Positions 7,906-15,539 of a stretch of 21,231 nt of DNA are shown here, one piece after another. Position numbers and translations under genes: made by a program. Position 1 is the stretch's first letter, and each line of letters begins with the position of its first letter. The DNA is from Melioribacteraceae bacterium (GTDB lineage Bacteria > Bacteroidota > Ignavibacteria > Ignavibacteriales > Melioribacteraceae). The notes below the pieces were generated by a model. It did no database searches, was not told where the DNA came from, and saw only the letters and a list, made by a program, of their open reading frames with translations. The DNA lies in contig JALNXG010000061.1 in the NCBI GenBank assembly GCA_023230485.1, forward strand, positions 1 through 21,231, in the 5' to 3' direction.

Positions 7906-9213
7906 ATGGCAGAATTTAGTAAGTTTGAAGAAGAAAATATTATATTATTAGCATTAGAAAGCCCAGAATTTTTTCATAGAATAGCTTCATTTATGAAGCC
8001 TGAGTATTTCGTATCTGATGAAGCACAATATTTAATGAAGGTTTATTGTGAATGTTATGAAAAATATAGCGAAGTTCCGACTAGAGAAATGGTTAAAAAT
8101 ATGGTCTATAAAGATTTGTCGGTTGATGATCCGATTTCAAAGCCAATTATAGAAATAATAGATAGAGAACTAGACCCAAGAAATGCGCCATTTATTAAAG
8201 ATCATATCATAAAATGGGCTAAACAAAAACAAATATCAATGCTATATGATGACAGCGTAATGGAAAAAATTAAAAATGGAGATTTCGAGTCAATAGAAAA
8301 AATTTTCGACGATGCATCTAAAATAAGTGATGTAATTATTAAGCCATTTAATTTTTTTAAAGATGTTGACCAATTATTTGAAGTACAGGAAAGAGATTAT
8401 TTTACATGTGGCTTTCCAAGAATAGATCGTGAAATTCATGATAAAGGGCCATGTAGAAGAGAAGTCCTCGCATGGGTAGCACCGACCGGTGTTGGAAAAA
8501 GCATATTATTAGTTAATACATCAATAGCTAATACAATTATGGGAAGGAACGTCCTACATATCTCTTTAGAAAATGATGAAAGAGTAACTGGAAATCGTTA
8601 CTTAGGTGCATTCACAAATTCACCAATCAGAACAAGATTTGATAAAAAAGACTTAATAAAAGAACAAATCAGAAAAATAAAGACATCTACTGAATCTGAA
8701 TTATTTATTTTATTCTTCCCTACTGATACTGTATCGGTTGATGCAATAGAAATAGCAATAAAAGATTTAAATAAGCATTATAATTTTATTCCAGATGTAT
8801 TATGTGTTGATTATTTAGAATGCTTATTATCAAAAACCAATTCAAAAAATAAAGATGATTATACTAGACAAAAAGCTGTAGCTGCAGAATTCAGAGCATT
8901 AATTGCAAAAACAAACACATTTGGAATAACAGCAAGCCAATCTAACAGAAGTTCAGTTGGAGGGTCAGAGCCAATTAATGTTGATAAATTAGCAGAATCA
9001 TATGGTAAAGCAATGCCATTAGATTATATATTATCAATTAACCAAAATAATGAAGAATACACTGGAAATAACCGTGATGGACAATCTCAATCACATGTTG
9101 GAAGATTCAGATTATTTATGGCTAAAAACAGAAATGGCAGAAAAGGTTTTACAGTTAATGCTTCTGTAAATTACGCCACAATGAAAGTTGTTGAAGACGC
9201 AGTTTCAGCTTAA
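7906..9213 (+). CDS. DnaB-family replicative DNA helicase
   Basis: A RecA-fold hexameric 5'-3' helicase of 435 residues, slightly shorter than bacterial DnaB or T4 gp41 (about 470). Residues 1-140 form the helical N-terminal domain (EEENIILLALESPEFFHRIA). Walker A is APTGVGKS at 192-199, followed by an H1a-like ENDE at 222-225. Walker B is VLCVDYLE near 298-305. Motif H3 is ITASQSNRSS at 341-350. The C-terminal arginine-finger/H4 region is FMAKNRNGRKG near 394-404. It would unwind the phage replication fork with the polymerase, SSB and 5' nuclease encoded downstream. It follows the previous gene by 12 nt and shares a TAATATG junction with the next. Confidence 0.95.
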   Translation: MAEFSKFEEENIILLALESPEFFHRIASFMKPEYFVSDEAQYLMKVYCECYEKYSEVPTREMVKNMVYKDLSVDDPISKPIIEIIDRELDPRNAPFIKDHIIKWAKQKQISMLYDDSVMEKIKNGDFESIEKIFDDASKISDVIIKPFNFFKDVDQLFEVQERDYFTCGFPRIDREIHDKGPCRREVLAWVAPTGVGKSILLVNTSIANTIMGRNVLHISLENDERVTGNRYLGAFTNSPIRTRFDKKDLIKEQIRKIKTSTESELFILFFPTDTVSVDAIEIAIKDLNKHYNFIPDVLCVDYLECLLSKTNSKNKDDYTRQKAVAAEFRALIAKTNTFGITASQSNRSSVGGSEPINVDKLAESYGKAMPLDYILSINQNNEEYTGNNRDGQSQSHVGRFRLFMAKNRNGRKGFTVNASVNYATMKVVEDAVSA

Positions 9214-9214
9214 T

Positions 9215-9538
9215 ATGAATTATTTAATTATCAATAATTATAAACAAATAATTTATTTCTATTTGTTGCCAAAAGGGCAAAACGATCATTTATTTATAAA
9301 CATACCATTAATTATATTAGAACCAATATCAAAATGGATAGAAGAAAAAAGTATTAAAAATATTTATTTGTCAATCGGTACATCGAAATATACATTTATT
9401 GAATCTTTTGCTGATAAGCATATTATTAAAATTAATAGATATAATTTAGAATCAAGAGATATTTTTATTAAATTTAAAATGATGTCACGTGGAGTGATAA
9501 ACAGTATTTCAAAAACGGAGACAAAGAAATGCACTTAG
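9215..9538 (+). CDS. Small hypothetical protein (107 aa)
   Basis: I prefer the ATG at 9215, immediately after the helicase stop (TAATATG), over a TTG at 9188 that would overlap the helicase by 26 nt. The 107-residue product is rich in Ile, Asn and Tyr (MNYLIINNYKQIIYFYLLP) with mixed beta-like segments and a basic end. No domain is recognised and no Shine-Dalgarno is visible, so translation probably relies on coupling to the helicase. Its last 10 nt overlap the next gene's start, which lies downstream of an acggag site inside this gene. Confidence 0.55.
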   Translation: MNYLIINNYKQIIYFYLLPKGQNDHLFINIPLIILEPISKWIEEKSIKNIYLSIGTSKYTFIESFADKHIIKINRYNLESRDIFIKFKMMSRGVINSISKTETKKCT

Positions 9539-10242
9539 TAGTTGGTACACCAATGTACAGTGGAATGTGTACTAGCGAATACGTTCAATCATTAATGGCT
9601 TTAAAAGATTCTGTTCAAAATGGTGGTCATAAACTAACTTCAGTATTTTTAGGAAATGAAAGTTTAATACAAAGAGGACGCAATACTATTGCATGGCATT
9701 TTTTAAACATACCTGATGCAACGCATCTATTATTTGCTGATGCTGACATAAAATTCAGACCAATCGATGTCGCCAAGATGATCAAGGCTGATAAACCTAT
9801 TATTATTGGGCCATGTCCAATGAAGGGTTTAAATTGGGAGAGAGTAAGGCTAGCTGCTCAAAATGGATTTAAAGGTGATTTATCTAAATTATCTGGAATT
9901 TTTGCTTTGACAGAACTTGATGGTCATGTAATGAAAAACGAGAACGAACCATTTCAAATTAAACATGGCGGAACTGGGTTTATGTTAATCCGTAGAGATG
10001 TTTTTATAGATTTATCTAAACATGTTGGTAAATATATTAATGGTGGAACAAGTGTTTCTCCTAATGCGGAAGTAATCGATTTTTTCCAAGTTGGAGTAAT
10101 AGATAAACAATTATTATCTGAAGATTATTTCTTTTGTGATAAATATAGATCAACTGGTGGAACTGTTTGGGCCGCTCCATGGTGCGAACTTGGTCATTTT
10201 GGGTCGTATTTATTCAGCGGTTGTTATGCTAGTGGTAAATAA
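9529..10242 (+). CDS. GT-A type glycosyltransferase-like protein (237 aa)
   Basis: A short nucleotide-sugar transferase of the GT-A fold common in large phages. After the first strand (MHLVVGTPMYSGM), residues 40-75 read FLGNESLIQRGRNTIAWHFL and then HLLFADADIKF; the DAD at 71-73 is the expected metal/UDP-sugar motif. The acceptor side ends with SEDYFFCDKYRSTGGTVWAA and ELGHFGS, the typical catalytic-Asp and His/Phe-Gly segment of this phage family. Cytoplasmic, with no transmembrane helix. ATG 9529 has acggag 8 nt upstream and overlaps the previous gene by 10 nt. Donor and acceptor cannot be read from the sequence; virion protein, DNA or host surface are all possible. Confidence 0.8.
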   Translation: MHLVVGTPMYSGMCTSEYVQSLMALKDSVQNGGHKLTSVFLGNESLIQRGRNTIAWHFLNIPDATHLLFADADIKFRPIDVAKMIKADKPIIIGPCPMKGLNWERVRLAAQNGFKGDLSKLSGIFALTELDGHVMKNENEPFQIKHGGTGFMLIRRDVFIDLSKHVGKYINGGTSVSPNAEVIDFFQVGVIDKQLLSEDYFFCDKYRSTGGTVWAAPWCELGHFGSYLFSGCYASGK

Positions 10243-10245
10243 GTA

Positions 10246-10932
10246 ATGCCAAAGTACCAATATTCATGTGACAATTGTAGCATTAAAAAAGATAATGGTA
10301 GTCAATCAAGTAATTCACAAATTAAAAATTACGATCCAGAAACAATGAGTCCTGGATATCATCCAGATACTGGTGAATATATATTCTTCATTGAATGCAA
10401 AATGAAGGATAAACCGCAAAAGCCAAATTGTCCATTTTGCAAGTCTAATAAACATGTTAATGTTAATTATACTGATCTAAATCTGCAATGTTATGTAAGG
10501 GGCAACGGTCTTGTTAAAGACAAAGCTGGTGCTAAGAGAGATATGCACAGGCATAAACTTAAGCATGAAGACCCATATTCAACAATGAGACAATCTGGTG
10601 AAGTTGATTTTTTAAGCGATAAATTTAGAAGAGGCGGAATGGATTTAAGTCCAAAGAGTAATACAGATTCAATTGTCCATGCCAAAGAGAGAAGAAGAAT
10701 AGAATTGGAAAAAGAAGTATCATCATTGTCAGATATTCATAAGAAAATTATTGTAGACGTGTTTAAAAATCAAACTGGCATTACAACTACTGAATTATCT
10801 AAACATTCTGATGATATAAACAAACATTTGACAACTATAAACAACAAATATATTTATTACCATAATAAAAAAGAAATATGGCTGCCTTTAGCTGAAGGAA
10901 ACAGAATATATGAAGAGATTATCGGTATTTAA
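10246..10932 (+). CDS. FmdB-like zinc ribbon with C-terminal winged-helix-like region (228 aa)
   Basis: The N-terminus MPKYQYSCDNC matches the start of FmdB-type zinc ribbons. The metal site would be C8/C11 plus C62/C65 (CPFC), with an unusually long insert between the pairs. The middle contains VRGNGLVKDKAGAKRDMHRH and DPYSTMRQSGE, a segment I associate with phage members of this group. Residues 160-228 look like a winged helix: LSDIHKKIIVDVF, then ITTTELSKHSDDINKHL as a helix-turn-helix, then a wing KYIYYHNKKEIWLP. It could bind DNA or regulate transcription, but that is inference. It starts 3 nt after the glycosyltransferase stop and ends 5 nt before the polymerase GTG. Confidence 0.7.
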   Translation: MPKYQYSCDNCSIKKDNGSQSSNSQIKNYDPETMSPGYHPDTGEYIFFIECKMKDKPQKPNCPFCKSNKHVNVNYTDLNLQCYVRGNGLVKDKAGAKRDMHRHKLKHEDPYSTMRQSGEVDFLSDKFRRGGMDLSPKSNTDSIVHAKERRRIELEKEVSSLSDIHKKIIVDVFKNQTGITTTELSKHSDDINKHLTTINNKYIYYHNKKEIWLPLAEGNRIYEEIIGI

Positions 10933-10937
10933 ATAAT

Positions 10938-12050
10938 GTGCTCGTAAGCTTATTAATTTCATGGTCTAATAATGATAGACCATTACAGTATTCAATTTTC
11001 AAAGATAAATCATTAATAAGATCAGTTGATTTATGGAAAGCTGGTAGTTCCAAAAAAATAATTGAAGTAATAAATAGTGAACAACAATTATTAAAGTTAA
11101 TTAAATCAGTAAATGAAATAGTTATAGTTAATTATAAAAAATTCGTAGATTATTTTGGAATAATTGATTCAGTTAACATTTATGATTATCCAGGAGAAAT
11201 TAATGACCATCAAGAATTCATAAATGAAAACTTTGATGAATTTAAAAAAGAATGGCAAGTATTAAGATATAAGGCATCTAATACATATCACAATTTAGAA
11301 AAAAGAGGAGTATTTTTAGAACATAAATTGATGAAACTAAAATATAACATGGATACATTTAGTGGAAGATCTAATTCAGTTGGATTTAATGTTCAAGGAT
11401 GCAATAAAGAATTTAACATAAGACATCATAATTATAGAAATAATATTTTTATTCATTTCGATTGGATAGCAGCAGATCACAGAATTGCGTCAATTATGTC
11501 AGGAGATAAAGATTTAATAAGTTGTTATGAAAATTCAGATCCATACACACATATAGTCAATATATTAGATGGGCAAGTTGAAAGAGATCAATGTAAAAGT
11601 GAATTCATGCAAGCAGTTTATGGGCTAAACCCAAATCATGAAATTTTAACAGTATTTCCAGAATTTCGTGAGTGGATTTCTAGTAAAGTTGATGATTTAA
11701 ATAAAGATGGTTATGTTAGATCAATTCTTGGAAGAAAATATGTTACAGATAAATCTATAAAAGGAAATAGACGAGCATTTAATAGTATTATGCAGGGTAG
11801 TGTCGCTCATGCGATGAATAATACTATTCATAAAGTAGAAAAAGAACTTGGCGACATAATTTTAACTGAACAACATGACTCATTGACTGTCTGTGTTAAC
11901 GAATTCATAGCTTTTAATGCTATCAAAACTATATCTGATATAATGATAAGACCATTAGAAGGTATTTTACCTTATGATTTCACCATGCCATTAAAAATTC
12001 ACGTCGGCAAGAAATGGCGTGAATACAAACAAGTCAAGGAGGTAAGATGA
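10938..12050 (+). CDS. Minimal family A DNA polymerase (370 aa)
   Basis: The catalytic core of a Pol I-type DNA polymerase, far shorter than Klenow (about 600 residues) and with no recognisable 3'-5' or 5'-3' exonuclease domain. Motif A is FDWIAADHRI with D175 and D180. Motif B (O helix) keeps R216, K220 and Y228-G229 at the Pol I spacing (R754, K758, Y766), but the residue equivalent to F762 is M224. The segment GYVRSILGRKYV followed by RRAFNSIMQGSVAHAM matches the Pol I GR.../RAAINAPMQG block. Motif C is EQHDSL with D314, where Pol I has HDE. SGRSNSVGFNVQG near 142-154 matches the TGRLSS..LQN region. The GTG at 10938 is used; the nearby ATG at 10936 dies after three codons. The 3' end overlaps the next ATG by 4 nt. 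It is presumably the replicative or repair polymerase. Confidence 0.92.
   Translation: MLVSLLISWSNNDRPLQYSIFKDKSLIRSVDLWKAGSSKKIIEVINSEQQLLKLIKSVNEIVIVNYKKFVDYFGIIDSVNIYDYPGEINDHQEFINENFDEFKKEWQVLRYKASNTYHNLEKRGVFLEHKLMKLKYNMDTFSGRSNSVGFNVQGCNKEFNIRHHNYRNNIFIHFDWIAADHRIASIMSGDKDLISCYENSDPYTHIVNILDGQVERDQCKSEFMQAVYGLNPNHEILTVFPEFREWISSKVDDLNKDGYVRSILGRKYVTDKSIKGNRRAFNSIMQGSVAHAMNNTIHKVEKELGDIILTEQHDSLTVCVNEFIAFNAIKTISDIMIRPLEGILPYDFTMPLKIHVGKKWREYKQVKEVR
12036..12043 (+). promoter_or_regulatory. Strong Shine-Dalgarno (AAGGAGGT)
   Basis: A near-perfect anti-16S match just ahead of ATG 12047, lying within the last codons of the polymerase gene. It fixes the start of the UvsY-like gene and allows efficient reinitiation at the ATGA overlap. 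Confidence 0.8.
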
Positions 12051-12511
12051 GTTGGTGGGATAAAGAAATTCCAGAAGAGATAGCAGAAGTGTTAATAACG
12101 TTGAAGATCAAAATAAATGGAAAACAAGTAACGAGAGATTGGCGAAAAGATTGTGGTGTTGATTATGACAGATTGGAAGACGATCTTGAAAATATGTCTA
12201 GCATTTATTCATTTTGGACAGCAGTATTAGCAGAAGCCAGAAAAAATCTCAGAGTAGTTGAATATGACAAAGACATCCGTAAATCTAAAATCATGAGAAG
12301 TATTGTAATACCAGAAGGGGTAAAACTTACAGTAGCAGATAAAGAAAATATTGTAAATGTTGACCCAGAAATGGGCAAACTAATAGTTAGACATATAGAA
12401 TTAGAAAATCTTGTCCAAAAATTATTTGGAATAGTAGATTCATTAAAAATGAAAGCTGATAACTTAAGATCACTTGCTGGATTTAAGAGAGCAGAATTAT
12501 CTGGTAGTTAA
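12047..12511 (+). CDS. Possible UvsY-like recombination mediator (154 aa)
   Basis: A 154-residue soluble protein. Residues 35-75 form a helix-rich stretch (YDRLEDDLENMSSIYSFWTA). The second half reads KLTVADKENIVNVDPEMGKL, then a long helix ENLVQKLFGIVDSLKMKADN and LRSLAGFKRAELSG. This order (aromatic helix, a T.ADKE.V.VD element, then a long helix ending in a F-containing tail) parallels T4 UvsY (137 aa), which loads recombinase onto SSB-coated DNA. The resemblance is by eye and weak. Support comes from context: RecA upstream, polymerase immediately before, SSB immediately after. The start is supported by AAGGAGGT and a 4-nt overlap with the polymerase gene. Confidence 0.5.
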   Translation: MSWWDKEIPEEIAEVLITLKIKINGKQVTRDWRKDCGVDYDRLEDDLENMSSIYSFWTAVLAEARKNLRVVEYDKDIRKSKIMRSIVIPEGVKLTVADKENIVNVDPEMGKLIVRHIELENLVQKLFGIVDSLKMKADNLRSLAGFKRAELSGS

Positions 12512-12540
12512 AGGCAAAGTATATAAAAGACACGCAGAAA

Positions 12541-13665
12541 ATGGCATTCCGCCATCTGCAAGCTAACAAGGATCATCCCATGTCATCAATCAGCAAAGCT
12601 GATAAACAAAAACTGCTCGACAGAATGCGGGCAAAGCAAAACGAACAATCAGGATTTAGAGATCCAACCGAATGGAGAGCACCAAAGTTAAAAGGTGAAG
12701 AGGAAAGAAATTTCAGAGTAATTATTCTTCCGCCACTTGAAAAAGACGATAAGTGCGCTGGCGGAACAGCAAGCGAAACGATGGATCTCTATTATAGGCC
12801 GCACGGGCATCACTTCATCAACAAGAAGAGATACGAATGCCCACGTGTTCATCCTGAAAAGGGCGACTGCCCTCTGTGCACAACTGGTTTCGATTTAATG
12901 CGTGAAACTGACGATAAAAAAGTCAGATCATCATTAGCAAAAGAATGGTTATCACAGCAGAATGAAGCTGTTAATATTTATTTTGAAAATCACAAAGACA
13001 ATCCGGAAGAGCTTCGTGGAAAGGTTCTGTGGTGGTCACTGCCACAGGCCATTTACTTGCTCTGCGAAAAAGCATTCAAGAGTGATGATGCTGGCGATGA
13101 TGATAATCCCCAAGCACATGGATTGTTCTTTGATCCGGATGAAGCTTTCCCGCTTGTAATAAATATTAAGGTCAAAAACGATTATAACAACTATGAGAGT
13201 TCGAAGTTCCTTGGAAAAGCACGCCCAATTGCGGCCTCACAAAAAGAAATCGATGAAATTTTGGAGAAGAGGCATGATTTGATGAAGAAGTTTGACGATC
13301 GTAGTATTGCCGATCTTGAAAAATTATTAAAAGATAAACTTGGCGAAACCAGCGGTCAGGACAATTCTGGAGGTTCTGATAATGGTGATGATGGTTATAT
13401 TAAAAAGGAAGAGGCCAAAAAGGAAGATAAGAAGGCCGAAGATAAGAAGGCTGAAGATAAGCCGAAAAATGAGGACAAGAAAGCTGAGGATAAGCCTAAG
13501 AATGAGGACAAGAAAGCCGAGGATAAGCCGAAGAATGAGGATAAGAAGGCCGAGGATAAGCCGAAGACTGAAGTAAAAAAGGAAGATGTTAAAAAGACTG
13601 ACGACAAGGCTGAAGAAGAAGACCCTGATCTGCAGGCGTTGCTGAAGCAGCTTAACGAAAAATAA
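12541..13665 (+). CDS. gp32-like single-stranded DNA-binding protein with KAEDKPKNED repeat tail
   Basis: An SSB of the T4 gp32 type, 374 residues against about 300 in T4. FRDPTEWRAPKLKGEEERNFRV matches the gp32 entry to the OB fold. The zinc site is His88 or His90 with C100, C110 and C113 (YECPRVHPEKGDCPLC). NYESSKFLGKARPI near 217-230 matches the gp32 NYDESKFL segment. The tail from about 290 repeats KAEDKPKNEDK (11 residues, 33 nt) about four times and ends in acidic EEEDPDLQALLKQLNEK, the probable partner-binding tip. Base and codon use are clearly more GC-rich than neighbours (many ctg, gcc, aag), as expected of an abundantly made protein. An alternative ATG at 12580 has a better ribosome site (aagga, 7 nt), but the 39 nt before it share this gene's codon style, so I keep 12541. 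A strong hairpin follows. Confidence 0.93.
   Translation: MAFRHLQANKDHPMSSISKADKQKLLDRMRAKQNEQSGFRDPTEWRAPKLKGEEERNFRVIILPPLEKDDKCAGGTASETMDLYYRPHGHHFINKKRYECPRVHPEKGDCPLCTTGFDLMRETDDKKVRSSLAKEWLSQQNEAVNIYFENHKDNPEELRGKVLWWSLPQAIYLLCEKAFKSDDAGDDDNPQAHGLFFDPDEAFPLVINIKVKNDYNNYESSKFLGKARPIAASQKEIDEILEKRHDLMKKFDDRSIADLEKLLKDKLGETSGQDNSGGSDNGDDGYIKKEEAKKEDKKAEDKKAEDKPKNEDKKAEDKPKNEDKKAEDKPKNEDKKAEDKPKTEVKKEDVKKTDDKAEEEDPDLQALLKQLNEK
13434..13572 (+). repeat. 33-nt coding repeats in the SSB tail
   Basis: About four tandem copies of a 33-nt unit encoding KAEDKPKNEDK, with mostly synonymous differences (gct/gcc, gag/gaa, ccg/cct). The first copy is preceded by a shortened KAEDK unit. The array lies between the OB-fold core and the acidic C-terminal tip. 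Confidence 0.85.
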
Positions 13666-13685
13666 TTAATAGCTGCTATCATCAT

Positions 13686-13713
13686 GACCCCTTGGGTGAA
13701 TACCCAAGGGGTC
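13686..13713 (+). terminator. Perfect 12-bp hairpin after the SSB gene (terminator or processing stem)
   Basis: gaccccttgggt, a 4-nt loop (gaat), then acccaaggggtc: an exact 12-bp inverted repeat, GC-rich in a very AT-rich setting, 20 nt after the SSB stop. No run of T follows on either strand, so a classical intrinsic terminator is not proven. It could instead stabilise the 3' end of the abundant SSB mRNA. It lies 19 nt before the next gene's ATG. Confidence 0.65.
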
Positions 13714-13732
13714 AATCATGTATTTAATATAA

Positions 13733-14569
13733 ATGGACATTTTAATAGATGGAAAAAATTTAACATATAAAGCAATTTTTGCTTCTTTAGATAGAATAAC
13801 TGGTAAACCAAAAGTTGATCCTTTAATTATCGCATTAAGAATGATGATAAAATGGAGAAGAATTTACAAGCCAAATAATTGGTTAATTTTTTGGGATGTT
13901 CCTAAAAGTAGGTTATGGAGGAAAAAATTATATCCAGCATATAAAGAAGGAAGAGATAAGTCATTTATTACTAAAGATACTTTAGAAGCAATTGTAAATC
14001 AATTTTCCAAAATATTTGTTAATTTATGCCATAATATGAAAATGACTCAATATATTAAAGATGAAAATGAAGCTGATGATTTGATTTATGCTTATGTTGA
14101 TGCATATCAAGACAAAGAAAATCTAATAATTTCAAGTGATGGTGATATGGGACAAATAATAGTTAAATTTAAAAATGCTAAATTGCACAATCCAAACAAT
14201 AAAGATTTAATGTATGAAAGCATTCCAGAATATGATCCTGTAACAGTAAAATGCTTATCAGGTGATACAAGCGACAACATTGATGGATATAGATTAGTAG
14301 GTGAGATAACAGCTAAAAAAATAATACGAGAAAATAAACTAGAAGAATTTTTGAATTTAAAAGGTAGGGAAATGTTCGATTTAAATAAAAAATTAGTTGA
14401 TCTTAGTTTAAATCATTTATTAGAAGATAATATTAAATATATCAAATCAATTAAGATAAATGACAAATTCGATCTTAAAGCAATCAATGGATTAATTGAA
14501 AAATATAATTTAACAGAATTAAAATCTTTATCGTCTGATTTAATAATACCATTTAAATATAGCCCTTGA
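13733..14569 (+). CDS. FEN-type 5'-3' exonuclease (T4 RNase H-like)
   Basis: A flap/5' nuclease of 278 residues that would remove RNA primers and 5' flaps. The metal-binding acidic motifs appear in family order: LIDGKNLTYKA with D6; FWDVPKSRLWRKKLYPAYKE with D55 and the Arg/Lys arch at 60-75; EADD at 113-116; ISSDGDMGQ near 133-141; SGDTSDNIDG at 176-185, followed by the helix-hairpin-helix-like LVGEITAKKI. It is shorter than T4 RNase H (305 aa). The Pol I polymerase in this window lacks such a domain, so this separate protein probably supplies the activity. ATG 13733 follows the hairpin with no clear Shine-Dalgarno. Confidence 0.93.
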   Translation: MDILIDGKNLTYKAIFASLDRITGKPKVDPLIIALRMMIKWRRIYKPNNWLIFWDVPKSRLWRKKLYPAYKEGRDKSFITKDTLEAIVNQFSKIFVNLCHNMKMTQYIKDENEADDLIYAYVDAYQDKENLIISSDGDMGQIIVKFKNAKLHNPNNKDLMYESIPEYDPVTVKCLSGDTSDNIDGYRLVGEITAKKIIRENKLEEFLNLKGREMFDLNKKLVDLSLNHLLEDNIKYIKSIKINDKFDLKAINGLIEKYNLTELKSLSSDLIIPFKYSP

Positions 14570-14595
14570 GGTAAATATAGTTAAGAGGTAACACC

Positions 14596-14862
14596 ATGGC
14601 TGCAACAGATGTTGAAGTAGTTAACTTTATCAGAGTAAGAGTTGACCTGTCTGGCAAAGCATATACTGCTGAAGATACTACAAGAACTATAGCTCAAAAT
14701 CTCAGATTCACTGATGAATGGAGAATAGAGCCTGATGCGTCTATTCCAGAAACAGCTAACTATCCTACTTTAAAAGCCTATCTTAAAGCAATGGCTTCAA
14801 GAGGTGCTCCACAATATCCGGTATTTATTTCTCAGACGATGGTTGTGACGACGATTCATTAG
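14596..14862 (+). CDS. Small hypothetical protein (88 aa)
   Basis: An 88-residue unrecognised protein with a good ribosome site (agaggt, 6 nt before ATG 14596). It has a compact alpha/beta look: VEVVNFIRVRVDLSGKAYTA, NLRFTDEWRIEPDA, then YPTLKAYLKAMASRGAPQYP and a hydrophobic end VFISQTMVVTTIH. Its last 38 nt overlap, tail to tail, the end of the leftward nuclease gene. This is the boundary where the possible inserted module begins. The C-terminus may have been changed by that insertion, though nothing shows truncation directly. Confidence 0.65.
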   Translation: MAATDVEVVNFIRVRVDLSGKAYTAEDTTRTIAQNLRFTDEWRIEPDASIPETANYPTLKAYLKAMASRGAPQYPVFISQTMVVTTIH

Positions 14863-15526
14863 TAATTTCTTTGTTATCTGCTTTTTGTGGCATAGTTATT
14901 TTCACTGGCTTTGGATTAGCTGCCATGAATTCTTCTTCTTCCTTCAAAAATTTTTCACGTTCAATTCGTGCTTGAAGAACTAATTCCCACCAATTAATTA
15001 TATCATTTTTATTAATGACAATCCAAAATCCAATCTTGCTATGACTAAAAATAGCGCAGTGCGCTACTTTTCTATGCCTATCAAGAAGACTATTTTTCCA
15101 AGTTCTAATAGTAGAATGATATAAAGTTAATACTGATGGATAATTACCTTTCCATTCATGTATTTCTAATTTGCCAATATTATTTTTAAGACTACTATAA
15201 ATAAATTCTGCATCATCATTGTGAAAACACCATATGTCGCTAGTTTTTGCTATTATTTTCTTGTTTTCAGCTATCGGCAGAGTTAAAATATGGACTGATT
15301 TTTTCTTTTTATCTTCTTTACAATATTCCTCCCAAAGCTTAACTGCTGAAAGATAGGTTTTTGACCGTTTAACTTCAGCAAATATATACTGATGAGCAGT
15401 ATCAGATCTTGTAGTGCCAGAATTTGCTCCAGATAACGGAATTCTACCAGATTTTGTTCCTGATCTATATGCCCCTAACCATATACCACATTTTGATTCA
15501 CAATTCTTCCATTGAGTGCTTCTCAT
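14825..15526 (-). CDS. PD-(D/E)XK-like nuclease, putative (233 aa)
   Basis: The only leftward gene inside a long rightward block. Residues 28-53 read GRIPLSGANSGTTRSDTAHQ then YIFAEVKRSK. A Ser-Asp (D42), a beta strand and E51-V-K53 match the D...ExK core of PD-(D/E)XK nucleases, and PLSG..SG..SD.xH is a pattern I know from uncharacterised proteins of this superfamily. Residues 90-195 contain several Trp/His-rich strands (TSDIWCFHNDD, KIGFWIVINKNDI). The C-terminus is a charged helix and a disordered Ser/Gln/Glu tail. I chose ATG 15526; a longer start at 15559 would add a hydrophobic MFVVYFICIYY and overlap the opposite gene. The gene lies head to head with the homing-endonuclease-like gene (13 nt between starts) and tail to tail with the gene ending at 14862. 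A Holliday-junction resolvase-like or homing role is possible but unproven. Confidence 0.65.
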   Translation of the reverse strand: MRSTQWKNCESKCGIWLGAYRSGTKSGRIPLSGANSGTTRSDTAHQYIFAEVKRSKTYLSAVKLWEEYCKEDKKKKSVHILTLPIAENKKIIAKTSDIWCFHNDDAEFIYSSLKNNIGKLEIHEWKGNYPSVLTLYHSTIRTWKNSLLDRHRKVAHCAIFSHSKIGFWIVINKNDIINWWELVLQARIEREKFLKEEEEFMAANPKPVKITMPQKADNKEITNESSSQPSSEK

Positions 15527-15539
15527 ATAATATATACAT

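Noticed and set aside
13395..13715. Leftward Ser/Phe/Leu-rich ORF opposite the SSB tail
   Set aside because: A shadow of the KAEDKPKNED repeats. The opposite frame has the clear gp32-like core and codon bias.
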